Program-made: the position numbers and the translations under genes
Shown here: positions 42,674 through 53,790 of the stretch, piece by piece
How positions within the stretch are numbered: the stretch's first letter is position 1
Layout of the letters: each line of letters opens with the position of its first letter
The notes under the pieces: model-generated
Seen by the model: the letters and a program-made list of their open reading frames with translations, nothing else
Told to the model about the DNA's origin: nothing
Database searches by the model: none
DNA from: Macrothele yani
Lineage: Eukaryota > Arthropoda > Arachnida > Araneae > Macrothelidae
Reading direction: 5' to 3'
Assembly (NCBI GenBank): GCA_039090855.1
Contig: CM076997.1
Location: 169,740,709 to 169,804,708, forward strand
Length of the DNA: 64,000 bases

Positions 42674-43311
42674 TGGAATAAATTAAATTTCATCATTTTG
42701 TTGCCTCTACTTTTATACATATTCAAAAATTCGAGAACAAACCAGATACTTAAATTAAAAAAAATTATCAAAGATGTTTTTGTGTTACATATGGAAACCA
42801 ATTATTCAATGACTTTAAAAACATTACTAAAAACTTGGAAAAACGCAATTTGGATATACTGTATGAGCGCGTATAAAAGTTTAAAACGTAACTAATTTGT
42901 CCGTTACTCTACTTTGCATTAAAAATCAACCACTGAACCACATGTTTCAAGGGGAAAAACTATTTATACGAATTTATTTTAGAGGGATCCTTATTATTTC
43001 CTACACAAAAATGTTCGCTACTCAGATATTTTTATCCTTTTGGGAGGAAGTTTTTATAAGAAACACAATACAACCTAAATTTCGTCTCCCCGACAAGAAA
43101 ATTGTAGCTTTTAACACATTTTACTCTCTCTCTCTCTCTCTCTGTCTCTGAACTTTCAGTCCGTATTATGGTCCTTTTCTTAAGCATAAAGCAAATATTC
43201 CTTTGAGATAATCACTTTTCTTTATGACAGTTTTCATATGTGTTCTTTACGGGCGACCTTTTTAACGCAACTACTTTAATTAAAATGTGATATTTATTTT
43301 CTTGGGCCAAC
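42674..43311. other. AT-rich, no gene seen; (CT)n at 43123-43150
   Basis: A plus-strand open stretch (42434-42895) is read-through of the SINE; nothing else is recognisable. The CT microsatellite has about 13 units. Confidence 0.5.
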
Positions 43312-43606
43312 AATGAAATTTCGCCCCGGGCACGCTGACCTTCGTTCGAGCGAGCCCGGGTCGCAGTCCCGGATAAGGCATGGGAAGGGCCGGATGTAGC
43401 TTTTGCGGGGCCCGAGGCGAAATTTCACCCCAGACCTCGCAATGAAATTTTACCCCGGGTCTCTCAATGGGATTTCGCCCCGGGCACTGCAAAAACTAGA
43501 TCCGGCCCTGCCCATGTCTTACCCGGGACTGGAACCCGGGCTAGCTCGAACGAAAGGGCACAGGTCAACGCTTGGATCACTGCTCCGCAAGATCGGCGAA
43601 CTTGAT
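43312..43606. mobile_element. Palindromic SINE-D structure
   Basis: Two tRNA-like SINE heads in inverted orientation. The right one (43606 to about 43500, minus) has A-box-like GCGGAGCAGTGATCC and B-box-like GGTTCCAGTCCC. The left one (43330-43410) is its inverted copy ('GAGCCCGGGTCGCAGTCCCG'). The arms also share CATGGG, then GGGCCGGAT and the GCAAAAACTA/TAGCTTTTGC block. The middle holds about four copies of a unit like CAATGAAATTTCGCCCCGGG. ATTTTCTT at both edges may be the target duplication. Confidence 0.65.
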
Positions 43607-43982
43607 TTTCTTCGACCTTGTTGCGCATCAACATCATGAACACAATTATGACTTTACGCAGCTTCTTACAAATGCTTATGAATATTTTGTACCTGTGGCG
43701 AATTTCGGGTATATTCCTCTTCATGTTGCTGTACATGTCCCCTTGTACTTCACAAAGTATAGCCACAAAATTTATGATCAGAAATATCCACCAACACTGA
43801 GTCATGATGGCGAATACATTCTGTGGATGCCAATTGGAAATCCTCCTCAAAATGATTTCAGAAAAAGTTTTGCTCTACTTCTCGGAGGAAAGAGCTGTGT
43901 TGGCGTGCCATCGACTGGAGTGCTAGCAGCCAATAGAACCTCGCAAATAACTTCAGCGTCACCAAACACTTTGGCGAAATAG
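43590..43982 (+). other. Unassigned open frame (both strands open)
   Basis: The plus frame has no stop for about 130 codons ('NLIFFDLVAHQHHEHNYDF', 'NAYEYFVPVANFGYIPLH', 'SHDGEYILWMPIGNPPQ'). The minus strand over 43600-43800 also reads open from an ATG with a good Kozak context and a signal-peptide-like start ('MTQCWWIFLIINFVAILC'). Composition differs from the surrounding AT-rich sequence. One of the two may be a host exon or a retro-copy. I recognise neither. Confidence 0.3.
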
Positions 43983-43984
43983 TT

Positions 43985-44534
43985 TGCATGTCAAATGAAA
44001 ATACTGCGTGTTCATTCTTAATGCGAGGTTCCGTATGCTTAGATGGATAATCAATACTGCGTGTGGCCTGTATTTCCGCCATCAATAAAGGTAAAGAATT
44101 TTCGGAAACCTTTGAAACATCTGTACCTGAGTAACAGGAATGTGTAAAGCCCGGTATGCAGAAATAAATTGTTTTAGGGAATTAAGATAATTATTCTGCT
44201 TACATAAACGAGCCAGTATATAAAAACATTAGGTGGCTTTTGGCCTTCAATAATCAGATGTTTTCGTATTTTAATATTAAGGAGATGTTTGGTATTGAAT
44301 CCTCAATAGTTTATTCCACTGGATGTGCATTTAATATAAAACGAAGATGAATATTGATTGTCTAAATAATCATCCACCAAATTATATGCACTGTTACAGA
44401 GAAAGAAAATCTCGCATTGTTATTATTGCACAGAGCAATTATTTTCGTCTAAATGTATGCATTATTTCCCGATTATCTGGAAATTGACCCTGTTGACATA
44501 AAGAAAAATTCCGATAAGTAGATTTTCAAAGAAA
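43985..44534. other. AT-rich, no gene seen
   Basis: No supported frame or repeat between the unassigned open frame and the Tc1-like element. Confidence 0.5.
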
Positions 44535-44536
44535 TA

Positions 44537-46086
44537 CACTGCCGGACAATTGCTGAGGACGGATGACAATAGCAACGATAGCAACCATAAAATGGAAGGC
44601 AGGAAAATGTGGAAATTAGCATAAGTGCGGGATACAGTAAGACGTGTTGTGCGTATGCAAATTTTGGATTGCCGAACTTGTTCGTGACGTCACAGCGCTG
44701 ATAAGAGATATAAAGGATTTGACGCGTATTGACCGTTGTTGTTCAAACGCAAAGTTGAAAGAGAAGAATCAATTGACGAACTTGCAATTTTCAGTATGTC
44801 TTCCCGACATCACCTAGATGATTTTACACGTGGCCGTATTATTGGCAAGATTGAAGAAGGGCGAAAAATAACAGATGTTGCCAGGGAGTTCGACGTCAGC
44901 CACAGTGTTGTTTCAAGGCTTTGGAAATCATTTCAAACAAATGGAGAGTGTAGCAAACGTCACAGGGAAGGTCGTGTTTGCATTACGACACCTGCAGAAG
45001 ATCGGTACATAGTGCAATCAACAAAAAGACACCGGCGCAGCACAGCTAGTGAGGTAGCAAATCAGTTTATGGCTGCTACTAGCAAGCGGATCTCCCGAAA
45101 AACTGTCGCCAGACGTTTGCATGAAGGAGGACTATGCGCCCGCCGTCCTGTTGTGTGCATCCCATTGTCCAGACGTCACCGTACCGCCCGTTTGCAATGG
45201 TGCCATCAACATCGCAATTGGACTGATAACGACTGGTCTGCTGTCCTCTTCTCAGATGAGAGTAGATACAGTCTATCGTCTGATTGTCGACGAAAACTGA
45301 TCTGGCGTGATAGTGGTACTGCATATTGTCCAGCAAACATACAGGAAAGGGACCGATATCCGACATGTAGTGTCATGGTATGGGCTGGCATCATGATCAA
45401 TAGCCGTACGTCCCTCTATGTGCTTCCAACTGGGACTATGACTGGCCAACCATACATTAATGATGTTCTGCTACCTCATGTTCGCGTGTTCCGTGGTGCT
45501 GTCGGTGATAGATTCATTTTCGTGGACGACAACGCAACATGTCATCGAACAGACGCTGTCCAGGAGTATCTTGAGAGCGTCTTGATGGCCAGCCGTCCAG
45601 GAGTGTCTTGATGGCCAGCACGTTCTCCAGATCTGAATCCCATTGAAAATGTGTGGGATGCTTTGGGGAGGAGTCTTGCTGGTCGCCAATGCCCTCCAAT
45701 AAACAAGGACACCCTCATCCGCGCACTGACAGAGGAATGGGATAAATTACCCCAACAGCTGCTTGATAATGTTGTGCAAAGCATGACACGCCCTGTGGAA
45801 TCTTGCATCGCCCTCCAGAGTGGCCATATCCCGTATTGACATCTTACGCCAGAACGCCTGCGGACGGTAATTGCATTTTTTCGCGTTTACGTATTCTGCA
45901 CAAAATGGCCTGTTTGTCCCTTGAACACGTTCCAAAGCCTTCTGGATTTCAGAGCACAATAAATTGTCTTTCTTGTAATGTCCTGGCATTCTGACATTAT
46001 TTTATTTCACTTGGCATCCAACCACACTTACTTTTTATGCGCTATATAGCCGTTTATGATCCGTCCTTAGCAATTGTCCAGCAGTG
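44537..46086 (+). mobile_element. Tc1-like transposon, complete ends
   Basis: About 30-bp inverted ends: CACTGCCGGACAATTGCTGA at the left and the matching ...TTAGCAATTGTCCAGCAGTG at the right. TA at 44535-44536 and 46087-46088. 1,550 bp. Confidence 0.95.
44796..45836 (+). pseudogene. Tc1-like transposase, one local disruption
   Basis: The start at 44796 ('MSSRHHLDDFTRGRIIGK') is preferred to the upstream in-frame ATG at 44736 because it opens the conserved helix-turn-helix domain. Blocks: 'ITDVAREFDVSHSVVSRLW', 'SRKTVARRLHEGGL', first Asp 'LFSDESRYSL', 'SVMVWAGIMINSR', second Asp 'VDDNATCHRT', then a 26-bp duplication (45579-45604, repeated from 45605) that brings in a stop and shifts the frame. 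The Glu segment 'SPDLNPIENVWD' and the C-terminus ending 'GHIPY' follow in the new frame. Apart from this one lesion the gene is open. Confidence 0.9.
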
Positions 46087-46088
46087 TA

Positions 46089-47403
46089 ATTGCGTATGAG
46101 GAAGAGGAAAGAGAGATGAGAATATTTGCTGCGTCATCGCATGTTTGGCAATCATGCAAATCAATTAAATTTAAGAAATATATTGTCTAACATTTTTGAT
46201 ATGTTTAGTAATATAAACCTCTTTACATATTTCTTTCCTTCAATTATCTTGATCTTGTAATCAAGCATACATCCATAATAAGTTCTCCAACGGCATTGAA
46301 AGCTAGTATGATATAATTTTTACATGGGAATTATTATTTTGGAAATGATTTGTGTATTCCAGTAAAGCAGTGAAGTCATGTTTTATTTAATATGAGCAGT
46401 TTGCGTTTTAAATTTTGGATCATGAAACTATGTGAATCTTATTGTCCTGCAGATGCAGATTTCGCGTAGTTTCGTTCGTTACTGTACAAAATAATGGAAT
46501 CGGGAAGATACCTTTTTTAGATGTATCAATCAGCAGTAGCACTGAAGTTTTGTTTTTCTTTTGTTTCGGGGTTTAATGACCACTATGAGCAACTCGCAGG
46601 GTTTTAGGCAGTCACTTGTCCCTAATTTAGGGACACGGGTTCCAGGAACATTATAGAGTACCCGTAAATCGAGCACGTGCCCAACTTAGATGAATGGTCA
46701 AACGGTAGCGTCTCAGATCAATCGGCTACCAAGGAGGACTAGCGTTATACCCCTGCACTGTTTGTATCATATCTAAAAGGCCAAACTTGATTCGGCAATG
46801 TTGAAGTACCGGAGATCATATCCGTATATAAAATAAGTAACTGAAGACCTCATGTGTATGCATGGTCTTGACTCTGTGTGGCCATTGCTTATTTAATCTG
46901 CAGTTTTCACTGTTTTTTGAATTGTAACGTTCTAGCTTTAATATTATTAAAAACATCCATTCGTTTAAAAAAACAGATGTTTTTATGCAAATTAGTCTGA
47001 AAGTGTGGTACAGCGAGTGAAGAGAAAGTATCGGTTCTGGCTTCGTTTCAAATCCAGAACATCTCACCGATTCCATCTATGGTAAGCAATTTAGTATGCA
47101 CGACGAATTGCATTATATTTGGAATGTGATTCACCAACAGTTATTCGCTGCTGACAGCAATTCACAGTGAAAGACATTTCACGTAGTCATTAAGCATTCG
47201 GTCGTCCTCGGGTGCCGACAGATTTCGCTGATTGGACGATTCGCCAGATGGCTGTCAGTACCATACACCGAAGAGACAGACATAATGACAACGTCCGCAA
47301 CATGATCCCGGTCATCCACGTGCCGCCAAAACAGCTCTTACCCAGCAAGTCATAGACGCTGCAAGGTTTTTAAATGTGTCTTGTGGTATCTAGTACCAAT
47401 ACG
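46089..47403. other. AT-rich region with one SINE-B copy
   Basis: No gene recognised. At 47196-47370 the plus strand has short stretches ('GRPRVPTDFADWTIRQM', 'HDPGHPRAAKTALTQQ') that may be a Tc1/mariner DNA-binding relic, too decayed to call. Confidence 0.4.
46553..46735 (-). mobile_element. SINE-B copy, decayed
   Basis: T-rich tail side at 46553, 'TGAGCAACTCGCAGGG', 'GTCCCTAATTTAGGGAC', then a scrambled head near 46690-46735. Confidence 0.7.
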
Positions 47404-48830
47404 TTACCAGAAGATTCTTTCACTCTTGTAAGGTAGGTGGTTTATCAGCTGCAGATCGAATTTGCTGTTCCAACATAAACCAAAAATACTGCGTTGGATT
47501 GATGTCTGGAGAATTTGGAAGCTAGACAATACCTGAAAATCTTTCTCATGTTCCGCGAACCATTCTAGAACGATCCGGGCAGTGTGGCATGGTGCATTAT
47601 CTTGATGAAATAAGGCACTAACAGAGGAGAATACCATTGCCATGAAAGGATATACATAGTCTGCAATGATATCTACAATCGTGGCCAAAAGTTCTGCACC
47701 AGTAAACCGAAAGTCAATTTTTGATTTTCGAAGTCAACTTACACAGCGTAATGGTAAAGTCAGGAATACATATTATACATCAGTTTAAAGGACATTTTAT
47801 GCTGAATTCATATTTTTTACAGAATATTATTACCAGTAATAGAAGTGAAGTTACAAGCAAAGGGACAGCGTCTAGTCAGAAAAAGCAAAAAAAAAAAAAA
47901 TAGTGGAATTTGTGAAATTAGTGTACAATGCATCCAACGTAAAATTACTGTACAGTACACTATTGAAACTTGCGGGACATTTGAAATAACTTACCAAAAA
48001 GCAAAATACACTTTAATATTTTGTTGGATAATCACGGTTCCTTAGTAACAAAGTGCCCTTTCTTGGCATGGAACTAATGAGCTTTTCTAGTTGTCCATTG
48101 GTGATAACACGGTGCCATACGGACCTTACAGACTCAATAGACGCTGTTTTAGATTTGTATCCTTGTTGACGGACCTTTTGCTTCAATCTCACAGACAGAT
48201 TCTCTATGGGATTAATATCCGGCCACTGAAAACTTTTCGATTAAACCACTCGTTAACCAACTTTAACCGATGGCATAATGCGTTATCGTCCTGAAAGATA
48301 AAAAAATCCGCAAACCCATGTCCTGTGCAGATGGTAGCGGTTTGGACTGCAAAATGTCTACATATTGTGATCCATTCAATGTGTCATCAACAATGTGCAG
48401 ACGGCCAACACCACTGGCTGAAATACAGGACCATGACATCACCGAATGTGGGTGCTTGATTGTTGGCTGCGTGCAGCATGCCTTATATCTTTCACCAGCC
48501 CGACGACGTACATAATTATTTCCATTATTAGCGGAAAAAGTAACAGTTGTTTCATTACTGAAAATAAAATTTTCCCATTCGTCGGCAGTCCAATTCTTGT
48601 CTGCCTTGGTCCAAGCAATTCTTTTGAGCCCTTGTCGTTCAGTAAGGAAAGGTTTTCTTTCAGCTTTTCGTGCAGTCAGTCCATTTTCTTGTAGCCTACG
48701 ACGAACTGTACGTGCAGGTACAATAATGCCTACTTCATTCTTCCACTCATTTATTAAATCAGTGGCTGTTTTAAACCTTTATTTTAAGGAACGACGAATC
48801 AACATGTGATCATCACGTTCGGTACCAGTA

Positions 48831-51800
48831 GGGTGGAGCCAAAAACACTTTTTTAAATTTGAAACGTCACCATGTGCAATAGTTGCGATTTTATTACTGA
48901 AATGACCCCACGAAATATGGATGATATTATTCGATATCTTAGGCTTCCCCAAGAACCTCGAAGTTTGCAAGTTATTGGGAAAAATGCTTTAAAAACATCC
49001 GCTTTCTCCATTTTGTAAATATAAAAAAATACTGCGTCACCATGTTATTTAATATCACTTTTGAGTGTATATACACGGGTAAAAATTCAGCATACATGAG
49101 TTAAATTCTTATGCTTCCGCAGATCCCTTAAAGTATGTAATGTTTTGCCAAAAATGGTCTGATAAGAAGCATGATGGCAAGTTATCATGTTCAACAGCAT
49201 CCTTACCGTTACCAATTTGGGCTTAACATTAAGAATTACCACTCTCATGCTTCCTAGAAACCTCTCGTTAATTTTCAGAAGCATAGCTTGCGATCTTGCG
49301 CTCTCCTTTGTTTTTGTTACTTTTTTCACCTCACCCCACCCTCTCCCTCACTGCGCAGATCTCTTTGCGAACTCGCTGAGTCATCTCACCACAGTTGCAT
49401 AGATCCTTCTGGAAGAGAGTGTTGGCTAGTGGTGAGTCATAATGATGCAACAGTTTGTTTCACTCTTAGTGACGTTGATTGGAGATACCGGCATTTTCGT
49501 TTTGTCGTTCACCTACTTAAGATGGCTGAAACAAGAAAAAAGCTGATTGCCCTATCCTCGGGAGCTATAAGAAGATGCATGAAAATGTGTTGCATGCATA
49601 AGAAGAAGTAATGTAATGTTGAATGCATACGAAGATGATTGATGTAATGCGCCATTACTACCTTGTGAGGAATAGTCTTGGGCAGGAAGGTGCAAATTAT
49701 GAGCCTGCTGCAGCAGAAATAACAAGTATTGTCGCGGACAAAGTGCTGAGTATATGGAAGAAAGCATTTCTTCCGACATCATTCCACAAATCAGTTGTAA
49801 AACGTATTACAGCATACAACACTGAAATCCAAAAGCTGAAAAAACACGCTGCAAAAATGGATAAAACCTACCAGAAATAGGTTGAACAATTTCGTGCAGA
49901 ATCGCACCGTATCTTTGACATATGATCGCGCAAGTGCAAATGTTTTAGAACCTCCAAATGCAGCTCTGCAAAAAGGTACCCGTGAAAGAGTGAGCCTTCC
50001 TAATGGACCAGAGAACAAACACAAGAATGATAGTATTTGGGCTTGACGCAAAAACCACCAGTGTACTGAAGAAAAGATCAGCTCGAAAGAGCGATAGGGA
50101 AGAGCATGTCCGTAGGAAATTACAGAAAACTGCATCAATGAAATCGGCCCTGCTAGTAGGATGATACTTCAGAAGAGGATACAAATACTAATTCTGCAGA
50201 AAAACCAGACAAGCCGGGTCCTAGTCATTTGTTGGCCTCGGAGAAATATTATAATTTCACTCCATGTCGCTCTTCAAAATCTAGGCGTCAAATGACACTG
50301 TCTGCGTTTTCTAGAAAGTGCGATAGGCGAGGCATCAGCGATCGAGCGGCAGCTGATCTTGCGTCGGCGTTGCTTCATGATGTAAGTGAACAGGTTCAGC
50401 CGAAATAATGTAATTCACCTGTTATTGACTGGCATAAAGTACGACGAGAAAAGAAAATGACCCGTCAAACAATTCAAGATGAGGTAAACTTGACTGGTCA
50501 CAAGATTTTAGCTCTATGTTTGGACGGAGGAAGGGATGAATACACAGGCAGATGATGACAAGTGGCACAAGCGAAAAGAATGGGAGGAGCTTACACTTGT
50601 TGAAGAACAGGGTTCGGTCTATTTGAGACATTTTGCACCGAAGAGCAAGAGTGCAAAGGAAATTTCTGACGGTATCTTCAGCTTATTCAACCAGAAAGCC
50701 TTTGACTTGTCGGAGTTAGTCTTTATTGGAAGTGACGGGGAAGGGACTAATACCGGCACAAATGCAAGTATAATCAGGCGCCTTGAAGAGAATCTCAATT
50801 CTTCCGTGCACTGGATTATATGTCAACATTTTAATGAACTGACATTACGCCACCTCACTGAAGCACTCGACGGGAAAACATCAGGTCCAAGAGGATTTAG
50901 TGCATTTATTGGAAAGCGCCTGAAGACGTGCGCAAACCTTCCTATCGTTAATTTCCAGAAAACTGAATTTTCGTTTTAGTCCGACATTAACTTTGGAGAT
51001 CGTAGCTCGGATACCAGGCGAGCCAGGTCCTAGTCATTTGTGGGAAATTTGTAATGCAGTATTTGCAGGTGATTGCTCACAAGATCTAGCAAATCGGGAT
51101 CCTGGAACACTTGCACATTCCCGTTGGCTGACCCTCGCAAATCTCATTCTGCGTTTGTATGTTTGTATGTTGGAACTAGTGATCCAACACCGCAACTTGT
51201 GTCATTAGCCACCTTCGTAATGAAAGTATATGCACCATCGTGGTTCACGATCAAATGTAACGGTACCTGTAAAGATGGTCCCTGAAATTTGCAGCTTTTT
51301 GTATCTCGGTTTCAGTATCTTCCAAATAATTTAAAGGATATTGCAAAAAGAGCCGTCCAAGAGAGCGCGTATTTTGCCCATGCAGAAAACTTGCTCGCTG
51401 CAATGTTGTTTGACGACAGAAGATATGTCCGTGAGCTTGCTGTTTGACGCATCATGAAGGCCAGGAAATCTTCCGAACAAACAAATACCATTAGGAAGTT
51501 TCGGATTCCTAAGCCGAATTTCCAGAGCAATGATTACATCGACCTAATCGACTGACAAGAGTATATTGTGACTGAGCCTCCCATCACATGGAAATGGAAA
51601 GACGAATTTCTGGAATTACTACAGTCGGATAAATGTCTCAAGTTCTTGCCCCGAATTTACAAAAATACCCCGCCATTCTCAGGCAGTAGAGAGGATGGTT
51701 AAGATTGTAACAGGTTCTTCTGCTCATGTGTGCGGTCTTCTTGCAAGAGATGGATTTATCAGAGGAAATTTTTTAGATAGGAAGCTGACTCCAAGTTTTG

Positions 51801-52220
51801 AAAAAAAGTCTGATTTCTAAGTGAAATAAACTCACTTCTCAAATTATGCTACTAGGTAAGGCTGGTGTCTATCTTATTTACATAACTTATGCCTTTGCAG
51901 AGAAATACGACACACTTTGAGCTCTTTGGGGAAGCCTAAGAAATTAACTCACGTCTGCTGAATTTTTACGCGTGTATATGCACTTAAAGGTGATATTAAA
52001 TAACATGGTGACGCAGTATTTTTTTACATTTACAAAATGGAGAAAGCGGGAGTTTTTAAAGCATTTTTCCTATAATTTTCAAACTTCGAGGTTCTTGGGG
52101 AAGCCTAAAATATCGAATAATGTCATCCATATTTCGTGGGGTCATTTCAGTAATAAAATCGCAACTATTGCACATGGTGACGTTTCAAATTAAAAAAAAA
52201 AAGTGTTTTTCGCTCCGCCC
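48831..52220 (+). mobile_element. Innermost element: unclassified DNA transposon, ends GGGTGG, TA target (copy 2)
   Basis: Inverted repeats of about 270 bp (48831-49098 and 51949-52220), roughly 92 percent alike by eye. The outer ends are GGGTGGAGCCAAAAACAC and its near inverse. TA at 48829-48830 and 52221-52222. 3,390 bp with one decayed coding region. Same target and terminal hexamer type as 19202-25217. Confidence 0.9.
49522..51800 (+). pseudogene. Transposase-like protein of GGGTGG element (copy 2), broken
   Basis: Starts 'MAETRKKLIALSSGAIRR'. After several frameshifts: 'CFDGRKDEYTQ' (partly reconstructed across frames), 'LVFIGSDGEGTNTGTNASI' with a candidate catalytic Asp, 'VHWIICQHFNELTLRHL', 'GKTSGPRGFSAFIGK', 'DPGTLAHSRWLTLANLILRL', 'FVMKVYAPSWFTIK', 'AHAENLLAAMLFDDRRYV'. 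The sequence Asp...NTG...W..C..(H/F)NEL...HSRWL is a long conserved signature shared in outline with copy 1. The fold is probably RNase H-like. I cannot name the superfamily. Confidence 0.65.
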
Positions 52221-53284
52221 TAGCACACAGCCTTGGTCGACCTGTTCTTTTTATGTTTCCCACACATCCAGTTTCTGCAACACTTTTAATGGTGCGCAAG
52301 ACAGTGGAATGATCACAGTCACATTTAACAGCGATTTTACGACTACTGCATCCAAGTTCATGTAAAGTAATAATTTTTGCCCTGGTTTGAAGAAGAAGGA
52401 CCAATTTTCGGGTTTTTGACATTCCGAAATTAAAATTTCCCCAGGAATTCTGCATAAACTACCTTCACTGACTACAAACATTTGCGTTCTAACTAGGCAG
52501 ATGATTCTACATCCTTTTACATCTTACTAGCGGACGTCGGAGAAAGCTGTAGTGGATTAGAGGGACGCGAACGCTTTTTCAGAACTGGATTTGTGTATCC
52601 TCACTTGCACATTTTTGCTTGTAACTTCACTTCTATTACTGGTAATAACATTCTGTAAAAATATTGGAATTCAGCATAAAATTTCCTTTAAAATGATGTA
52701 TAATATGTATTCCTGACTTTAACATTAGGCTGTATAATTTGACTTCAAACATCAAAAATTGACTTTTGGTCTACCGGTGCAGGACTTTTGTCCACGATTG
52801 TAGGTAGATGGCAGACGTCATAGTTTCCTGTACATGAATGACTGGGTACAGTGTTTTCCTGCAGAACATTGCTCAAAGCATTACACTTCCTCAACTGGTT
52901 TTGTCCCACGGCACATCCTGGTGCCAGCACTTCCCCTGGTAAACGACACGCACCTGCCGTCCACATGAAGCACAAGGATATGAGATTCATCAGACCAGAA
53001 GACCTTCTTTCAATAATTCAAGGTCGCATTTTGGTGCTTGCGTGCCCATATTGTAGGCGCTTTTGACGATGACCGAGGTTAGCATGGGTACTCGGAGCGA
53101 CCTACGGCTGCGTAGTTCCATTTCCAGCAGGATTCACTGTACTGTGTGTTGTAACACATTACCCCCGTCACCAGCATTCAAATTACCTGCGAATTGCACC
53201 ACAGTACACGCTCTATTGGCTCGTACTAAACGGGATAGTTTTCGCTCACCTCTAGCATCGATGAGCCGTGTTCGGCTCACAACT

Positions 53285-53676
53285 CGCCGGATATTCGTGT
53301 TTTCCTCCTCCTGGAAACACTTTTGGAAAGTACTAACCTTGGTTGGATATTCGTGTTGTTCTCCTCCTGGAGACACTTTTGGAAAGTACTAACATTGGCT
53401 GGATATACGTGTTTTTCTCCTTCTGGAAACACTTTTGGAAAGTACTGATCTTGGCTGGATATTCGTGTTTTTCCCCTCCTGGAAACACTTTTGGAAAGTA
53501 CTAACCTTCGTTGTATATTCGTGTTTTTCTCCTCCTGGAAACACTTTTGGAAAGTACTGATCTTGGCTGGATATTCGTGATTTTCCCCTCTTGGAAACAC
53601 TTTTGGAAAGTACTAACATTCGTTGTATAGTCGTGTTTTTCTCCTCCTGGAAACACTTTTGGAAAGCACTAACCTT
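53285..53676. repeat. 56-bp minisatellite, seven units, derived from transposase coding sequence
   Basis: GGAAAGTACT (or GGAAAGCACT) recurs exactly every 56 bp at 53325, 53381, 53437, 53493, 53549, 53605 and 53661. The minus strand encodes 'STFQKCFQEEKNTNI' in one frame, which matches the transposase stretch between the first helix-turn-helix and the GRPR-type linker. 56 is not a multiple of three, yet the unit is open in all three minus-strand frames. Confidence 0.92.
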
Positions 53677-53790
53677 ATCTGACAGTGAGCACTCCACAAG
53701 ATTTGCGTCTCGGAAATGCTCTGCCCCAGTCGTTTGGCCATTACAAATTGGTCTTTGTCAAACTCCCTTGAGTCAGTAGCCTGAAGAACA

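Larger units (their letters stand above)
48045..52475 (-). pseudogene. Middle Tc1-like transposase, split by the innermost element
   Basis: The N-terminal part (52475-52223) has 'MSKTRKLVLLLQTRAK', then 'HELGCSSRKIAVKCDCDHS' (helix-turn-helix) and 'GRPRLCA'. The C-terminal part (48828-48045) has 'TERDDHMLIRRSL', 'ARTVRRRLQENGLTARK', 'WTADEWENFIFSNETT' (first catalytic Asp replaced by Asn: SNET for SDES), 'HPHSVMSWSCISASG', and a decayed second-Asp region. The two parts close in frame ('RLCA' to 'TGTERDD') when 48831-52220 and one TA are removed. Confidence 0.85.
47676..52800 (-). mobile_element. Middle Tc1-like transposon with 190-bp inverted ends
   Basis: Terminal inverted repeats 47676-47871 and 52614-52800 start CAATCGTGG(C/A)CAAAAG and are flanked by TA (47674-47675 and 52801-52802). 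Without the innermost insert it is about 1.7 kb, the size of Tc1 elements with long ends. It interrupts the outer transposase gene. Confidence 0.9.
47404..53790 (-). pseudogene. Outermost Tc1-like transposase of a three-level nest
   Basis: The minus-strand gene is split by a 5.1-kb insertion. The N-terminal part (53790-52803) reads 'MAKRLGQSISETQ', then a minisatellite-expanded segment, 'VSRTRLIDARGERKLSRLVR', 'SDESHILVLHVDGRC' (first Asp region, partly frameshifted), ending '...MTSAIYL'. The C-terminal part (47673-47404) continues 'DIIADYVYPFMA', 'LFHQDNAPCHTARIV' (second Asp), then, frameshifted, 'SPDINPTQYFWF', where the family has PIEHLW; the catalytic Glu is Gln. The two parts join exactly and in frame when the insert and one TA are removed. 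Confidence 0.85.

Noticed and set aside
45079..45366. Minus-strand frames opposite the Tc1-like transposase
   Set aside because: Shadows of a well-conserved plus-strand transposase.
47196..47370. Separate Tc1/mariner DNA-binding domain on the plus strand
   Set aside because: A few GRPR-like and HDPGHPR-like residues are present, but no continuous domain or catalytic part follows. Too weak to annotate.
48831..49098. LTRs of a retrotransposon
   Set aside because: The matching 270-bp segments are inverted, not direct, and are bounded by TA, so they are terminal inverted repeats of a DNA transposon.
53285..53676. CRISPR-like array (seven regularly spaced repeats)
   Set aside because: The whole 56-bp unit repeats with no unique spacers, and the sequence is eukaryotic. 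It is a minisatellite from transposase coding sequence.
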